64,000 nt of DNA, from assembly GCA_012719855.1 (NCBI GenBank), contig JAAXZN010000029.1, forward strand, positions 1-64,000, in the 5' to 3' direction. Positions 1-10,191 of this stretch are shown piece by piece (position 1 is the first letter of the stretch; each line of letters opens with the position of its first letter). A program made the translations under genes and the position numbers. The notes under the pieces are model-generated. The model worked only from the letters and a program-made list of their open reading frames with translations, was not told the DNA's origin and did no database searches. Source of the DNA: Serratia liquefaciens (GTDB lineage: Bacteria; Pseudomonadota; Gammaproteobacteria; Enterobacterales; Enterobacteriaceae).

Positions 1-36
1 GCCTAAGCTCCCCGTTCATTTATTTACCACTGTGCC

Positions 37-990
37 CTAGTCAACCTGACGGATATCGACCCGCAGCTCTTTTGGCACTTCAAACACGATATTCTCTTCA
101 CGACCGCTGACTTCATGGACGTTAAGGCCGCCCAAGGCTTTCAGACGGGCGATAACATCCTGCACCAGCACGTCAGGGGCCGACGCACCGGCGGTAACGC
201 CGATGTTAGTCGCGTTCTTCAGCCAGGCTTCCTGAATATCCGCAGCGGAATCGATCAGGTAGGCCGGCTTGCCAACGCGCTGAGCCAACTCAGCCAGACG
301 GTTGGAGTTGGATGAGTTTTTCGAGCCCACCACCAACACCACGTCCGCATCCCCGGCCAGGTTACGCACCGCTTCCTGGCGGTTGGTCGTGGCATAGCAG
401 ATGTCGTCCTTGCGTGGCCCGATGATGCTCGGGAAACGCTTGCGCAGGGCATCGATCACGTCAGAAGTGTCATCCACCGACAGCGTGGTTTGCGTCATAA
501 AGCACAGGTTGCTTTCATCCTTCACCTGCAGCTTCCACACGTCGTCCGGCGACTCAACCAGGTACATGCCCCCTTTCGGGTTGCTGTACTGGCCCATGGT
601 GCCTTCCACCTCCGGGTGGCCGGCATGGCCAATCAGGATCGCCTCAGTGCCACGACGGCTGGCGCGCGCCACCTCCATATGCACTTTGGTTACCAACGGA
701 CAAGTCGCGTCAAACAGCATGGTCAGATCGCGCGCCTTGGCTTCTGCCCGTACCGCTTGGGATACCCCGTGCGCCGAGAAGATCAGAATCGACCCGTCCG
801 GCACTTCACCGATCTCCTCAATAAACACCGCCCCGCGCTCACGCAGGCTATCCACCACATAGCGGTTATGCACCACTTCGTGGCGCACGTAGATAGGCGC
901 ACCGTAAATTTCCAGTGCGCGCTCTACGATACTGATCGCACGATCAACCCCGGCGCAGAAGCCACGTGGGTTAGCCAGCAATATTTGCAT
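37..990 (-). CDS. ispH: 4-hydroxy-3-methylbut-2-enyl diphosphate reductase
   Basis: Last enzyme of the non-mevalonate isoprenoid pathway: it reduces HMBPP to IPP and DMAPP using a [4Fe-4S] cluster in the cytosol. The 317-residue protein has the usual family length and begins [18 protein letters not shown], with the first cluster cysteine at residue 12. Two further cysteines in FDATCPLV and DDICYAT fit the other cluster ligands, and conserved His residues occur in [14 protein letters not shown] and GHAGHPE. I chose the ATG at 990. An upstream in-frame start would add 13 unconserved residues. The start overlaps the end of fkpB by 20 bases, so the two are probably translationally coupled. It is the last visible gene of a ribF-ileS-lspA-fkpB-ispH cluster. 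Identity is very secure. Confidence 0.97.
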   Translation of the reverse strand: MQILLANPRGFCAGVDRAISIVERALEIYGAPIYVRHEVVHNRYVVDSLRERGAVFIEEIGEVPDGSILIFSAHGVSQAVRAEAKARDLTMLFDATCPLVTKVHMEVARASRRGTEAILIGHAGHPEVEGTMGQYSNPKGGMYLVESPDDVWKLQVKDESNLCFMTQTTLSVDDTSDVIDALRKRFPSIIGPRKDDICYATTNRQEAVRNLAGDADVVLVVGSKNSSNSNRLAELAQRVGKPAYLIDSAADIQEAWLKNATNIGVTAGASAPDVLVQDVIARLKALGGLNVHEVSGREENIVFEVPKELRVDIRQVD

Positions 991-1441
991 GCGTCTCCTC
1001 CTGCACGGGATCAATCTCCAGGACTTCAATGTCGAAGCTTACCGGATGGCCCGCCAGCGGATGGTTGAAGTCAACGGTAATCGAATCTTCTGCCACTTCA
1101 CGCACCACGCCCGGCATTTCACTGCCGTCGACGGCGGTAAACAGCATGATGGTGCCCACATCCGGTACCCCGGTCTCCGCGAAATCGCGACGTGAGAAGT
1201 ACTGGACCAGGTCCGGGTTCTCTGCACCGAATGCGGCCTCCGGCTGCAAGGTAAACGCGCACTTGTCGCCCGCACGCAGGCCAATCAATTCCGCTTCCAG
1301 CGGTGCCGAGAGGCTGCCGTCACCCAGACGGAACAGCGCCGGTTTGCCGCTGCTGCGGGTAGATTCTGCGGTCGAACCGTCTTCCAGTTTCAGCGTGAAG
1401 TGAACCAGCACTGCGCTGTTACCGTTAACCTGAGCCGTCAT
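971..1441 (-). CDS. fkpB: FKBP-type peptidyl-prolyl cis-trans isomerase FkpB (SlpA)
   Basis: Small cytosolic SlyD-like FKBP prolyl isomerase of 156 residues with the family signatures [26 protein letters not shown], the central insert-in-flap region and the closing [24 protein letters not shown] nine bases upstream (1450) is in frame, but it lies inside the AAAGGTGAG ribosome-binding site. The ATG at 1441 is preceded by that site and starts one base after the lspA stop, so I prefer it. It is the fourth gene of the ileS cluster and overlaps ispH. The substrate is not known from sequence; the family assists folding. Gene identity is secure and the start fairly secure. Confidence 0.94.
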   Translation of the reverse strand: MTAQVNGNSAVLVHFTLKLEDGSTAESTRSSGKPALFRLGDGSLSAPLEAELIGLRAGDKCAFTLQPEAAFGAENPDLVQYFSRRDFAETGVPDVGTIMLFTAVDGSEMPGVVREVAEDSITVDFNHPLAGHPVSFDIEVLEIDPVQEETHANIAG

Positions 1442-1442
1442 A

Positions 1443-1952
1443 TTACTCACCTTTACTCTTTGCGCTTTTGCTCGCCGGCGACAAGAAGCCTTCCAGCACG
1501 ATCATCGCCGCCCCCACGCAGATAAAGCTGTCCGCCAGGTTGAAGGTCGGGTAGTGCCACTCGCCTACGTAGAAGTCGATGAAATCGACTACAAAGCCGT
1601 GCCACAGGCGATCGAACAGGTTGCCGAGCGCCCCGCCGATGATAAAAGCATAGGCAATATTGTTCAGTTTTTGCTGCGCCTGGCTGCGGTACATCATCAC
1701 CAACAACACCGCCACGATAGCGACGGCAATGCCGGCAAAGAACCAGCGCTGCCAACCGCCGTGATCGGCGAGGAAGCTGAAGGCGGCGCCGTAGTTGCGC
1801 GCATAAAACAGATTGAACGACGGGATCAGCGGCTGGGTCTGGCCCAGCACAAAGTTACCGAGGATCCACTGTTTGCTGGCGAAATCCAGTACCAACACCA
1901 CCACCACCAGCCACAGCCAGCGCAGACCGGTCGAACAGATTGGTTTACTCAT
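1443..1952 (-). CDS. lspA: Lipoprotein signal peptidase II
   Basis: Inner-membrane aspartyl protease that removes signal peptides from diacylglyceryl-modified prolipoproteins. The 169 residues carry four hydrophobic segments (roughly 10-30, 65-85, 95-115 and 138-158). The conserved motifs are [18 protein letters not shown] and FNLADSFI, the last two containing the paired catalytic aspartates. Its ATG follows the ileS stop codon directly (TAA then ATG), and fkpB starts one base after its own stop, so it is embedded in a tightly coupled operon. The preceding gene supplies isoleucyl-tRNA synthetase, the same ileS-lspA order as in E. coli. Nothing is unusual. Confidence 0.97.
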   Translation of the reverse strand: MSKPICSTGLRWLWLVVVVLVLDFASKQWILGNFVLGQTQPLIPSFNLFYARNYGAAFSFLADHGGWQRWFFAGIAVAIVAVLLVMMYRSQAQQKLNNIAYAFIIGGALGNLFDRLWHGFVVDFIDFYVGEWHYPTFNLADSFICVGAAMIVLEGFLSPASKSAKSKGE

Positions 1953-4769
1953 TTAGGCAAACTTACGCTTTTCGCCGTCACCGGCTACGTTGATCACACA
2001 GCGGCCGCAAAGATCTGCATGCTCCGCCACCAGGCCGATATCGGTGGTGTAATGCCAGCAGCGCGGGCACTTCTCACCTTCTGCGGTGCTGAAGGCAATT
2101 TTCAGACCTTTCACCAATTCTGCTGTTTGTGCATCCGCCGGCGCATCGACCAGTGGAGCAACGCGCGCCGCCGAGGTCAGCAACACAAAGCGCAGCTCAT
2201 CCTGCAGGCTGTTAAGACGCTCGGCCAGTTCGGTGTCGGCATACAGCGTGACCGCCGCTTCCAGAGAACCCCCCAGGCGTTTGTCGGCACGTGCCTGCTC
2301 CAACACCTTGTTCACTTCGCCGCGAACTTTCAGCAGCTCGGCCCAGAAGGCGTCATTCATGCCTTCACCTTCGGCCAAGCCGAAGAGGCCGTCGTACCAC
2401 TCTTCGGTGAACACGTACTGCGCACGTTTGCCTGGCAGGAAGCTCCAGATTTCATCGGCAGTGAACGACATGATCGGCGCCATCCAGCGAACCAGCGCTT
2501 CCGCGATGTGGAACAATGCGGTCTGGCAGCTGCGACGGGCGACGCTGTCGCTCTTCGCGGTGTATTGACGATCCTTGATGATATCCAGATAGAAGGAGCC
2601 CATCTCGACCGAACAGAACTGCATCAGGCGCTGCACCACTTCATGGAAATCGTAGTTGGCGTAAGCCTGTTCGATATCCTTTTGCGCCGCCAGTGCACGG
2701 CCCACCGCCCAGCGATCCAGTACCACCATGTCTTCCGGGGCCACGCAATCGGTGCTTGGCTCAAACCCGTTCAGGTTGGCCAGCAGGAAGCGCGCGGTGT
2801 TACGGATGCGGCGGTAAGAGTCGGCGGAGCGTTTGAGGATCTCGTCGGACACCGCGATTTCACCGGTGTAGTCGGTAGAGGCCACCCACAGGCGCAGGAT
2901 ATCGCCACCCAGCTTGTTCATCACGTCTTGTGGACTGACGGTGTTGCCGATGGACTTGGACATCTTGCGGCCCTGACCGTCAACGGTGAAGCCGTGGGTC
3001 AGCACTTCTTTGTATGGCGCCTTGCCCTTCATCGCCGTGGAAATCATCAACGATGACATAAACCAGCCGCGGTGCTGATCGGAGCCTTCCAGATACATGT
3101 CGGCACCGTGGCCCTGGAACTCAGGACGCACGTCGACCACGGAAGAGTGGGTAGAACCGGAGTCAAACCACACGTCCAGGGTATCAGGCACTTTGACGTA
3201 GTCGGCAGCATCTGCGCCGAGAATATCGGCCGCGTCCAGATCCCACCAGGCTTGGATGCCGTCTTGCTCAACGCGCTTCGCCACTTCTTCCATCAGCTCA
3301 ACGCTGCGTGGGTGCAGTTGCTCGGTGTCTTTGTGCACGAACAGCGACATCGGCACGCCCCAGGTACGCTGACGCGAAATACACCAGTCCGGACGATTGG
3401 CAACCATGGTTTCGATACGTGCCTGGCCCCATTCCGGGATCCACTGCACGCCTTTGATCTCTTCCAGCGACTGCTTGCGCAGGCCTTTCTGATCCATGCT
3501 GATGAACCACTGTGGCGTTGCGCGGAAGATGATCGGCGTTTTGTGACGCCAGCAGCATGGGTAGCTGTGAACCAATTTTTCCACGTGCAGCAGTGCGCCT
3601 TTCTCACGCAGCAGATCTACGATCAGATCGTTGGCCTTGAAGACAAACTTGCCGTCCAGCAGCGGATGAGTGCCGGTCAGGTAGCAGCCGTTCGGCCCTA
3701 CCGGGTTGGCAATCTCCAGACCGTATTTCTGGCTGATGACAAAGTCATCCGGACCGTGGCCACCGGCGGTATGGACCGCACCGGTACCGGCATCCAGCGT
3801 GACGTGTTCGCCCATGATCGCCGGCACGTCGAAGCCCATGAACGGGTGTTCGAAACGCATCAGTTCCAGATCGGCGCCTTTGCAGCTGCCCAGCACGGTC
3901 CATGAGCTGATACCGGCGCGCTTCATTACGCTTTCCACCAGTTCAGCCGCCAGGATCAGGCACTGACCTTCAACCTGTACCAATTGATAAGCAAATTCCG
4001 GGTGCAAAGAGATCGCGCGGTTAGCCGGCAAGGTCCACGGCGTGGTGGTCCAGATCACCAGAGAGACCGGGCCGTTGAAGCTGGTAACGCCAAACTTGGC
4101 GGCCACGGCAGCCGCGTCAACCGCGTGGAAAGCCACATCGATCGACGGCGAAGTCTTGTCGTAATATTCCACTTCCGCTTCCGCCAGCGAAGAGCGGCAG
4201 TCGGTACACCAGTGCACCGGCTTGGCGCCTTTCAGCAGATGGCCGTTGTCGATGATTTTGCCCAACGCGCGGATGATATTGGCTTCGGTTTTGAAGTCCA
4301 TGGTCAGGTACGGGTGATCCCAGTCGCCCAGCACGCCCAGACGGATAAAGTCTTTCTTCTGACCTTCAACCTGCTCTGCGGCGTACTCACGGCACTTCAC
4401 ACGGAATTCCGCGGCGGTGAGTTTCTCACCCGGCTTGCCGTACAGCTGTTCAACTTTCAGTTCGATCGGCAGGCCGTGGCAGTCCCAACCCGGAACATAA
4501 GGCGAGTCGAAGCCGGACATCCCTTTCGACTTGATAATAATGTCTTTGAGAATCTTGTTAACCGAGTGACCAATGTGAATGCTGCCGTTCGCATACGGAG
4601 GGCCGTCATGCAAAATGAAGGATTTTTTGCCCTTTTTGGCAGTACGAATAATCCCGTACAGATCCTGTTCATACCAACGTTGCAGCATGCCAGGTTCACG
4701 CTTGGCCAGATCGCCGCGCATCGGGAACCCTGTTTCCGGCAAGTTCAGGGTATTCTTGTAGTCACTCAT
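1953..4769 (-). CDS. ileS: Isoleucyl-tRNA synthetase
   Basis: Class I aminoacyl-tRNA synthetase charging tRNA-Ile, with an editing domain for misactivated valine. The 938 residues are the normal bacterial length. Visible signatures are the HIGH motif at residues 65-68 within [12 protein letters not shown], the CP1 editing region with [11 protein letters not shown], and the KMSKS motif in [10 protein letters not shown] near residue 600. A C-terminal zinc finger has CPRCWHY and a second pair in LCGRC. The ATG at 4769 matches the family N-terminus [11 protein letters not shown]. It follows ribF by 32 bases and abuts lspA without a gap. The first-domain spacing and finger are typical of the E. 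coli-type enzyme. Identity is certain. Confidence 0.98.
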   Translation of the reverse strand: MSDYKNTLNLPETGFPMRGDLAKREPGMLQRWYEQDLYGIIRTAKKGKKSFILHDGPPYANGSIHIGHSVNKILKDIIIKSKGMSGFDSPYVPGWDCHGLPIELKVEQLYGKPGEKLTAAEFRVKCREYAAEQVEGQKKDFIRLGVLGDWDHPYLTMDFKTEANIIRALGKIIDNGHLLKGAKPVHWCTDCRSSLAEAEVEYYDKTSPSIDVAFHAVDAAAVAAKFGVTSFNGPVSLVIWTTTPWTLPANRAISLHPEFAYQLVQVEGQCLILAAELVESVMKRAGISSWTVLGSCKGADLELMRFEHPFMGFDVPAIMGEHVTLDAGTGAVHTAGGHGPDDFVISQKYGLEIANPVGPNGCYLTGTHPLLDGKFVFKANDLIVDLLREKGALLHVEKLVHSYPCCWRHKTPIIFRATPQWFISMDQKGLRKQSLEEIKGVQWIPEWGQARIETMVANRPDWCISRQRTWGVPMSLFVHKDTEQLHPRSVELMEEVAKRVEQDGIQAWWDLDAADILGADAADYVKVPDTLDVWFDSGSTHSSVVDVRPEFQGHGADMYLEGSDQHRGWFMSSLMISTAMKGKAPYKEVLTHGFTVDGQGRKMSKSIGNTVSPQDVMNKLGGDILRLWVASTDYTGEIAVSDEILKRSADSYRRIRNTARFLLANLNGFEPSTDCVAPEDMVVLDRWAVGRALAAQKDIEQAYANYDFHEVVQRLMQFCSVEMGSFYLDIIKDRQYTAKSDSVARRSCQTALFHIAEALVRWMAPIMSFTADEIWSFLPGKRAQYVFTEEWYDGLFGLAEGEGMNDAFWAELLKVRGEVNKVLEQARADKRLGGSLEAAVTLYADTELAERLNSLQDELRFVLLTSAARVAPLVDAPADAQTAELVKGLKIAFSTAEGEKCPRCWHYTTDIGLVAEHADLCGRCVINVAGDGEKRKFA

Positions 4770-4801
4770 TAGATTCTCGGTTCCGTTTTCGGCTATAGAG
4801 A

Positions 4802-5740
4802 TTAAACCGGTGTCTGTAGCCCGAAGAACTTTCGGGCCGTCACCACATCATTGGCGATTTGCTGCTTCAGGGCATCGAGCGAAGCAAAACGCTGTTCATT
4901 GCGCAATTTCGCGCGGAGCACCACGTCTATATGGCGCCCGTAAAGATCCATTGTGACATCCAGCAGGTGCACTTCCAGCTGCTGACGCACACCGGCAACG
5001 GTTGGTCGCGTGCCGATATTGGCTACGCCAGGGAGCGGTTCAGGCCCCAGACCATAAACTTCTACCGCATAAACCCCTTTCACCGGGGCAACCAGGCGCT
5101 TCAGCGGCAGGTTGGCGGTCGGGAAGCCGATGGTGCGACCCAACTCATCGCCGTGCACCACCCGACCAGAAATGCTGTACGGGTGGCCCAGCAGCGTTTC
5201 CGCCTGCGCCAGGTCGTCATCGCGCAGCGCATTTCGGATCGCCGTGCTGCTGATGCGTTGATCGCCCTCGCGGAAGGTCGGCGTGCTGATCACCTCAAAA
5301 CCGTATTCTTTCCCGGCTTTTTGCAATAGCGGAAAATCGCCCTGGCGGGTAGCGCCAAAGCGAAAATCATCCCCAACCATCAGGAATTTCACGCCCAGTT
5401 TTTCCACCAGCAGTTCGGCGACGAACGCCTGTGCCGTGTTGGCGGCAAAACGCGGATCAAACTTGACGCACAGCAGGTAATCAACGCCCGCCTGCGCCAG
5501 ATATTTGGCCTTGTCACGCAAACGCGTGAGACGGGCCGGTGCCTTGTCCGCTGCAAACATTTCCAGCGGCTGCGGCTCAAAGATCATGACCATCACTGGC
5601 AGCCCGAGGCGTTGCCCCTCTTGTTTCAGCTGCTCCAGCAACGCTTGGTGACCGCGGTGTACGCCGTCAAAGTTGCCGATGGTGAGCACGCAACCATGGT
5701 GGCGTGCCCGGATATTGTGAATGCCGCGAATTAGCTCCAT
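4802..5740 (-). CDS. ribF: Bifunctional riboflavin kinase / FAD synthetase
   Basis: Converts riboflavin to FMN and then FAD. The 312-residue protein has the N-terminal nucleotidyltransferase (FAD synthetase) domain, with [14 protein letters not shown] near residue 23 and STAIRNALR further on. The C-terminal flavokinase domain contains [13 protein letters not shown] around residue 200. The ATG at 5740 gives [10 protein letters not shown], the family start. It is the first gene of the cluster that continues into ileS. A strong candidate promoter lies 30-58 bases upstream. Nothing unusual was seen in the protein itself. Confidence 0.97.
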   Translation of the reverse strand: MELIRGIHNIRARHHGCVLTIGNFDGVHRGHQALLEQLKQEGQRLGLPVMVMIFEPQPLEMFAADKAPARLTRLRDKAKYLAQAGVDYLLCVKFDPRFAANTAQAFVAELLVEKLGVKFLMVGDDFRFGATRQGDFPLLQKAGKEYGFEVISTPTFREGDQRISSTAIRNALRDDDLAQAETLLGHPYSISGRVVHGDELGRTIGFPTANLPLKRLVAPVKGVYAVEVYGLGPEPLPGVANIGTRPTVAGVRQQLEVHLLDVTMDLYGRHIDVVLRAKLRNEQRFASLDALKQQIANDVVTARKFFGLQTPV

Positions 5741-5769
5741 AGCTGGCTCAAAACAGTGGAAATCGCCGG

Positions 5770-5798
5770 ATTATACCTTGTACAGCGGTTAAGGTTAA
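5770..5798 (-). promoter_or_regulatory. Candidate promoter of the ribF-ileS-lspA-fkpB-ispH operon
   Basis: On the minus strand a TTAACC (-35, 5793-5798) is followed after 17 bases by a perfect TATAAT (-10, 5770-5775), placing transcription start roughly 20-25 bases before the ribF ATG. The -35 hexamer is tandemly duplicated (5787-5798). The same bases encode, in one frame, a peptide tail resembling the end of E. coli YaaY; see findings. Confidence 0.65.
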
Positions 5799-6053
5799 CC
5801 CGCGATTGGTGCCTTTATGTAATAGACATACCATACCGGAGATAATCTGCAGGTGAAACGCCCTAACCGCAGTTTATCCGGCGTCATCCGCGTGATTACC
5901 GACTGCGGCCAATGGGTTGCGACCCCCCTGGCAAATCATTGGTGAATTTTCTCGCGAAAGACTGTATTCCCATGACCGAAGCTGGTAAAATCCTGCGCCA
6001 TCACAACGTAGCAAGTGCCGCCCGTACAAACGGCGCTTATTTGCACAAATTCA

Positions 6054-6082
6054 TTGACAAACGCAGGCTAAAAGGGCATATT
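6054..6082 (+). promoter_or_regulatory. rpsT proximal promoter
   Basis: TTGACA at 6054-6059, a 17-base spacer and CATATT at 6077-6082, with a C/G-rich stretch after it as expected for a growth-rate-controlled ribosomal protein promoter. Transcription should begin near 6089, about 42 bases before the TTG start. The rest of the 390-base ribF-rpsT spacer holds the divergent ribF promoter. I see only a weak candidate for a distal rpsT promoter around 5942-5972 and no convincing gene. Confidence 0.7.
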
Positions 6083-6130
6083 CCTCGGCCTTCGAATTGT
6101 CCTCAATAGAATATATTTGGGAGTTGGACC

Positions 6131-6391
6131 TTGGCTAATATCAAATCAGCTAAGAAGCGCGCCGTACAGTCTGAGAAGCGTCGTAAGCATAACGCTAGCG
6201 GCCGCTCAATGATGCGTACCTACATCAAGAAAGTAGAAGCTGCTATCGCCACTGGCGACAAAGAAGCTGCGCAAGCTGCTTACGCTGTAATGAAACCAAT
6301 CGTGGACCGCAAGGCTGCTAAAGGCCTGATCCACAAAAACAAAGCAGCACGCCATAAGTCAAACCTGTCGGCGCGCATCAACGCTTTGTAA
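6131..6391 (+). CDS. rpsT: 30S ribosomal protein S20
   Basis: Primary 16S rRNA-binding protein of the small subunit; 86 residues, very basic, beginning [11 protein letters not shown] and ending with the conserved [15 protein letters not shown] segment. The start codon is TTG, preceded by GGGAG eight bases upstream. The same rare UUG start is used in E. coli, where S20 represses its own translation. Here that control is inferred from the shared start and leader. The gene is monocistronic, with a promoter about 50 bases upstream and a strong terminator 22 bases after the stop. It diverges from ribF and converges with nhaR. Confidence 0.98.
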   Translation: MANIKSAKKRAVQSEKRRKHNASGRSMMRTYIKKVEAAIATGDKEAAQAAYAVMKPIVDRKAAKGLIHKNKAARHKSNLSARINAL

Positions 6392-6412
6392 TAAGCAAAG
6401 TGTTGTCTGCTT

Positions 6413-6442
6413 GAAAAAAAACCGGCTCAGGCCGGTTTTTTT
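6413..6442. terminator. Bidirectional terminator between rpsT and nhaR
   Basis: A-run, then the hairpin AACCGGC-TCAG-GCCGGTT (stem 6420-6426 and 6431-6437), then a T-run. It is symmetrical enough to terminate rpsT on the plus strand and nhaR on the minus strand. Confidence 0.9.
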
Positions 6443-6460
6443 ACGTCTGCGCTACCCGGT

Positions 6461-7360
6461 CTAGTAGGCAAACAGCGCAGAGAAGTCCTTGTTGCACACC
6501 CGCTGTACCGCCGGATGCTGGATCATGCGCTCGGCAAAAATGATGTAGTACTCTTCCTGCACGCTATCAATGCGTCCAATCTCCACCACGTCATCGTCGT
6601 TATAGGTATCTTGCGCATACAGCGTCGGAGCAACGAAGATCGCGTTGTGGTACATGCCAAAGGTCTTCATCAGGGCCGCATCGTCAAACTCGCCCAGGAT
6701 TTCCACCTGAATGCCTTGAGTGTTAAACCAGTTAAGCAATTTACGCCCCAGCATCGAACGTCGGCCAGGGATCAACAATTTGCGCTGTTCCAGGCAGGCG
6801 GGGAACGGCAGGTCCGGCGCCGGCTGACGACAGAAGAAGCTGATGCCGCACTCACCCAGCTTGAGTGAAAATAACCCTTCCTGCTGGCTGGAGTCCACCG
6901 GGCAGTCTGACAGGATCATATCGAGCTTATGCTGGCTGAGCTGCTCCAGCAGCATCTCATGCGTCGACTCAAAGCAACGCAGGTGAATTTGCTCATTATC
7001 CACCACCACCGCCGTTTCCAGAACCTGGCTCACCAAACGCTTGGACAGCGCATCCGCCACCCCTACGTCGAACAGCAGGTTGGATTCCTTGCGATAGTTG
7101 ACGATATCCAGCATTTCCTGGCTGAGCATAAACATCTTGTCGGCATAGCGGAACACCAGCTGCCCCAATTCAGAAGGCACCAGCCCACGCCCCTGCCGCT
7201 TGAACAGCTTGCCGTCCAAACGCTCTTCCAGCGCTTTGATCTGGCCTGTGATGGTCTGCGGCGTCAGAAACAACGCTTCGGCGGCGCCGACCACAGAACC
7301 TTCCTTGCAGACCTGCCAGAAGTAGTAAAGGTGATTAAAGTTGATATGCGACATCCTCAC
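6461..7360 (-). CDS. nhaR: LysR-family transcriptional activator NhaR
   Basis: Sodium-responsive activator of nhaA in E. coli, which also acts on other envelope genes. The 299 residues begin with the LysR winged helix-turn-helix ([20 protein letters not shown], then [16 protein letters not shown], residues about 5-65), followed by a periplasmic-binding-protein-like effector domain. The gene lies 194 bases downstream of nhaA on the same strand, as in E. coli. The start is a choice between GTG at 7360, with AAGGAGAG about eight bases upstream, and ATG at 7354; spacing favours the GTG. It ends at the shared terminator with rpsT. Identity is secure. Confidence 0.95.
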   Translation of the reverse strand: MRMSHINFNHLYYFWQVCKEGSVVGAAEALFLTPQTITGQIKALEERLDGKLFKRQGRGLVPSELGQLVFRYADKMFMLSQEMLDIVNYRKESNLLFDVGVADALSKRLVSQVLETAVVVDNEQIHLRCFESTHEMLLEQLSQHKLDMILSDCPVDSSQQEGLFSLKLGECGISFFCRQPAPDLPFPACLEQRKLLIPGRRSMLGRKLLNWFNTQGIQVEILGEFDDAALMKTFGMYHNAIFVAPTLYAQDTYNDDDVVEIGRIDSVQEEYYIIFAERMIQHPAVQRVCNKDFSALFAY

Positions 7361-7554
7361 GAGGTGCTCTCCTTAACATTTCATCGCGGCGAACTTTCGA
7401 CCGTGACGAGCGACTAATGTCCTTTCCCTGTTTCAGACAACCTGTTGCTGCATTCGTCCCAAACAGAACGGCCGAAGCTGCACATATTTTATACTGTGCA
7501 GCTCCGACCAGCTATTGTAGTGTGTCCCCGCAAACAGGGGATACCCTAAAGGGG

Positions 7555-8721
7555 TTATCTGACCCGTGGTAACGACATGCGCAACAGACCGTACCCGACC
7601 ACCGCCGCCGTGGTTGACCCAATCAGGATCCCCAGTCGCGAGTAGGTGCTTAGTACAACATCCGCATCACCAAACGCCAGTGACGCGATGAAAATCGACA
7701 TGGTGAAACCAATACCACAGAGCACAGAAACGGCAAACACCTGTTTGAAACCAATTCCTTCAGGCAACCTGGCAATCCCCAGCTTCACCGCCAACAGGCT
7801 AAAGGTGAAGATACCCAACGGCTTACCGATAAACAGGCCCGCCGCGATCCCGACCGGCAACAGCGAGGTCAGCCCGCTCAACGACACGCCCTGTAATGAA
7901 ACGCCGGCGTTGGCGAAAGCAAACAGCGGCAGGATCATAAAGGCCACCCACGGATGCAGTTCATGCTCTAACGTTTCTGAAGGCGACGGGCCTTTCTTCA
8001 CGTTCAGCGGGATCATAAAGCCGACGATCACCCCGGCGAGGGTTGCATGCACCCCGGATTTGAGGATTGCTACCCACAGCACCAGGCCGACAATCATATA
8101 GAGCGAAGTTTTCCCCACGCCGCGCCAGTTCATAAACGCCAATACGGCAACAGCCGCCGCCGCCACGCCCAACGCCACCATCGAGACTTCATGGGTGTAG
8201 AACAACGCGATAATCACGATCACGCCCAGGTCATCAATAATCGCCAGCGCCAGCAGGAACACCTTCAGGCTGGTTGGCACGCGGTTACCCAACAGCGCCA
8301 TCACCCCGAGGGCAAACGCGATATCGGTCGCCGCCGGGATTGCCCAGCCCTGACGGGTCACCTCGTCCGCGCCGTTGAACATCAGGTAAATCAGCGCCGG
8401 CGCCAGCATGCCGCCCAGCGCGGCAATTGCCGGGAAGACCGCCTTGTCGCGACCGGCCAATGAGCCCTGCATCAGCTCACGCTTAACCTCCAGCCCGACC
8501 ACCAGGAAAAAGATCGCCATCAGGCCATCGTTAACCCACAGCAGCAGCGGCTTGGCAATCTCCAGCGAAGACACTTTCACCATGACCGGTAAATTGAGGA
8601 AAGCGTGATAGATCCCCTGAGCCGGGGTATTGGCCATGATCAACGCAATAATCGCGGCTACGATCAGGATGATGCCGCCCGCGGCCTCCTGACGCAAAAA
8701 CTGACGAATAATGTTGGTCAC
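7555..8721 (-). CDS. nhaA: Na+/H+ antiporter NhaA
   Basis: Inner-membrane electrogenic sodium/proton antiporter for pH and sodium homeostasis. Starting at GTG 8721 the protein has 388 residues, the family length. A GGAGAG site lies seven bases upstream, and an in-frame upstream start would add 37 residues of unrelated sequence. About eleven to twelve hydrophobic segments are visible. The adjacent aspartates of the ion-binding site are in [15 protein letters not shown] (transmembrane segment 5), and the cytoplasmic pH-sensing region contains [13 protein letters not shown]. The gene precedes nhaR and follows the terminator of dnaJ. The hokC/sokC unit found nearby in E. coli is absent. Confidence 0.96.
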   Translation of the reverse strand: MTNIIRQFLRQEAAGGIILIVAAIIALIMANTPAQGIYHAFLNLPVMVKVSSLEIAKPLLLWVNDGLMAIFFLVVGLEVKRELMQGSLAGRDKAVFPAIAALGGMLAPALIYLMFNGADEVTRQGWAIPAATDIAFALGVMALLGNRVPTSLKVFLLALAIIDDLGVIVIIALFYTHEVSMVALGVAAAAVAVLAFMNWRGVGKTSLYMIVGLVLWVAILKSGVHATLAGVIVGFMIPLNVKKGPSPSETLEHELHPWVAFMILPLFAFANAGVSLQGVSLSGLTSLLPVGIAAGLFIGKPLGIFTFSLLAVKLGIARLPEGIGFKQVFAVSVLCGIGFTMSIFIASLAFGDADVVLSTYSRLGILIGSTTAAVVGYGLLRMSLPRVR

Positions 8722-8900
8722 AATACGTCTCTCCAGATTTGTGCGTGGCGCAAGGCCCCGCAGACAAAGTAATGGAACGAGTATAGTCGGCGATTTAGCT
8801 CGATAAAATACGTTTATAAATGCTTTAAGCATCGATAAAACCGATCAATTTACGATGTATGTCACATTTTTTATAGGGGTATTGGCAAGTGAACGTCAAT

Positions 8901-8927
8901 AAAAACCCCGGTTTTGACACCGGGGTT
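8901..8927 (-). terminator. dnaKJ operon terminator
   Basis: Hairpin AACCCCGG (8904-8911) with CCGGGGTT (8920-8927), an eight-base loop, and a T-run on the minus-strand transcript, 28 bases after the dnaJ stop. Confidence 0.9.
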
Positions 8928-8954
8928 ATGCAGAACGCTAACGGAGACAGAAGC

Positions 8955-10085
8955 TTAACGCGTCAGGTCGTCAAAAAACTTTTTCACGCCGTCGAAGAAA
9001 CTTTTCGAACGCGGACTGTTTTTATCACCGGAAGGGCCACCCAGGCTCTCCTCCAGTTCCTTCAGCAGTTGCTTCTGCTTGTCGTTCAGGTTAACCGGGG
9101 TTTCCACCACCACGCGACACAGCAGGTCGCCCTGGCTGCCGCCACGTACCGATTTAACACCCTTGCCGCGCATGCGGAACAGTTTACCGGTCTGGGTCTC
9201 TGTCGGCACTTTCAGCTTCACTCGGCCATCCAGCGTCGGCACTTCAATCTCACCGCCCAATGCTGCCATCGCGAAGTTAATCGGTACTTCACAGTACAGG
9301 TTGTTGCCTTCACGCTCGAAGATCGGGTGAGCCTTCACCTGAACCTGAACGTACAGATCGCCAGCCGGTGCGCCGTGTTCGCCTGCTTCACCTTCACCCG
9401 CCAGGCGGATGCGGTCACCGGTATCCACGCCGGCCGGGATTTTCACCGACAACGTTTTGGCTTTCTCTACCCGGCCGTGGCCGTGGCAGCTGTTGCAAGG
9501 GTCTTTGATGATCTGACCGCGGCCATGACAGTGCGGACAGGCCTGCTGCACGGTAAAGAAGCCTTGGCGCATCTGCACCTGGCCCTGACCGTGACAGGTT
9601 GGACAGGTCACCGGCGAGCTGCCTGGCTTCGCGCCGCTGCCGTGGCAAACGCCACACTCTTCCAGCGTCGGGATGCGGATCTCTTTGGTCACGCCACGAA
9701 CCGCTTCCTCGAGGGACAGCTCCATGTTGTAGCGCAGATCGGAACCGCGGCTGGCGCGTTGACGACGGCCACCACCGAAGATGTCGCCAAATACGTCGCC
9801 AAAGATATCGCTGAAGTCGGCACCGCCGCCGCCAAACCCACCGCCGCCGCCCATGCCGCCTTGTTCAAACGCCGCATGGCCGTATTGATCGTAGGCCGCA
9901 CGCTTTTGATCGTCGGTCAGAACTTCGTACGCTTCCTTGACCTCTTTAAATCTGGCTTCGGCGTCCTGATCCTGGTTGCGGTCAGGATGGTACTTCATCG
10001 CCAGGCGCTTATACGCCTTTTTGATCTCACGTTCTTCCGCCGTCTTGGAGACGCCGAGAATCTCGTAATAGTCTTTCTTCGCCAT
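8955..10085 (-). CDS. dnaJ: Co-chaperone DnaJ (Hsp40)
   Basis: Class A Hsp40 that stimulates the DnaK ATPase and presents substrates. The 376 residues contain the J domain with the HPD tripeptide at 33-35, a Gly/Phe-rich linker ([10 protein letters not shown]), four zinc repeats of the CxxCxGxG type ([32 protein letters not shown]) and a C-terminal substrate-binding domain. The ATG at 10085 gives [12 protein letters not shown]. It lies 106 bases downstream of dnaK, separated by a strong intergenic hairpin, and is followed by a terminator. Heat-shock control comes from the dnaK promoters. Confidence 0.98.
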   Translation of the reverse strand: MAKKDYYEILGVSKTAEEREIKKAYKRLAMKYHPDRNQDQDAEARFKEVKEAYEVLTDDQKRAAYDQYGHAAFEQGGMGGGGGFGGGGADFSDIFGDVFGDIFGGGRRQRASRGSDLRYNMELSLEEAVRGVTKEIRIPTLEECGVCHGSGAKPGSSPVTCPTCHGQGQVQMRQGFFTVQQACPHCHGRGQIIKDPCNSCHGHGRVEKAKTLSVKIPAGVDTGDRIRLAGEGEAGEHGAPAGDLYVQVQVKAHPIFEREGNNLYCEVPINFAMAALGGEIEVPTLDGRVKLKVPTETQTGKLFRMRGKGVKSVRGGSQGDLLCRVVVETPVNLNDKQKQLLKELEESLGGPSGDKNSPRSKSFFDGVKKFFDDLTR

Positions 10086-10110
10086 TATTTCTGTAACCCT
10101 TAACATGCGT

Positions 10111-10142
10111 GCACGGGCGTAGAGTTGCCTCGACGCCCGTGC
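10111..10142. other. Hairpin in the dnaK-dnaJ intergenic spacer
   Basis: Perfect ten-base inverted repeat, GCACGGGCGT at 10111-10120 and ACGCCCGTGC at 10133-10142, with a 12-base loop and no T-run on the minus strand. It looks like an RNA stability or processing element that tunes the DnaK:DnaJ ratio rather than a terminator. That role is inference. Confidence 0.7.
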
Positions 10143-10191
10143 TGGTTTCCGGTAACGGCCTCTCGACCGTTCCGTGCCCGCTTAAGGGCGA

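Noticed and set aside
1554-3056. 500-codon open frame on the plus strand across ileS
   Set aside because: It lies wholly antisense to a conserved essential gene, has no domain motifs and is rich in His/Gln/Arg as expected from the complement of GC-biased codons.
5912-6109. 65-codon frame ahead of rpsT
   Set aside because: Covers the rpsT promoter, has no ribosome-binding site and no similarity that I recognise.
8889-10103. 404-codon plus-strand frame across dnaJ, and the similar long frames across dnaK, nadR, radA and thrA
   Set aside because: Shadows of highly expressed genes; no start signals, no recognisable protein families.
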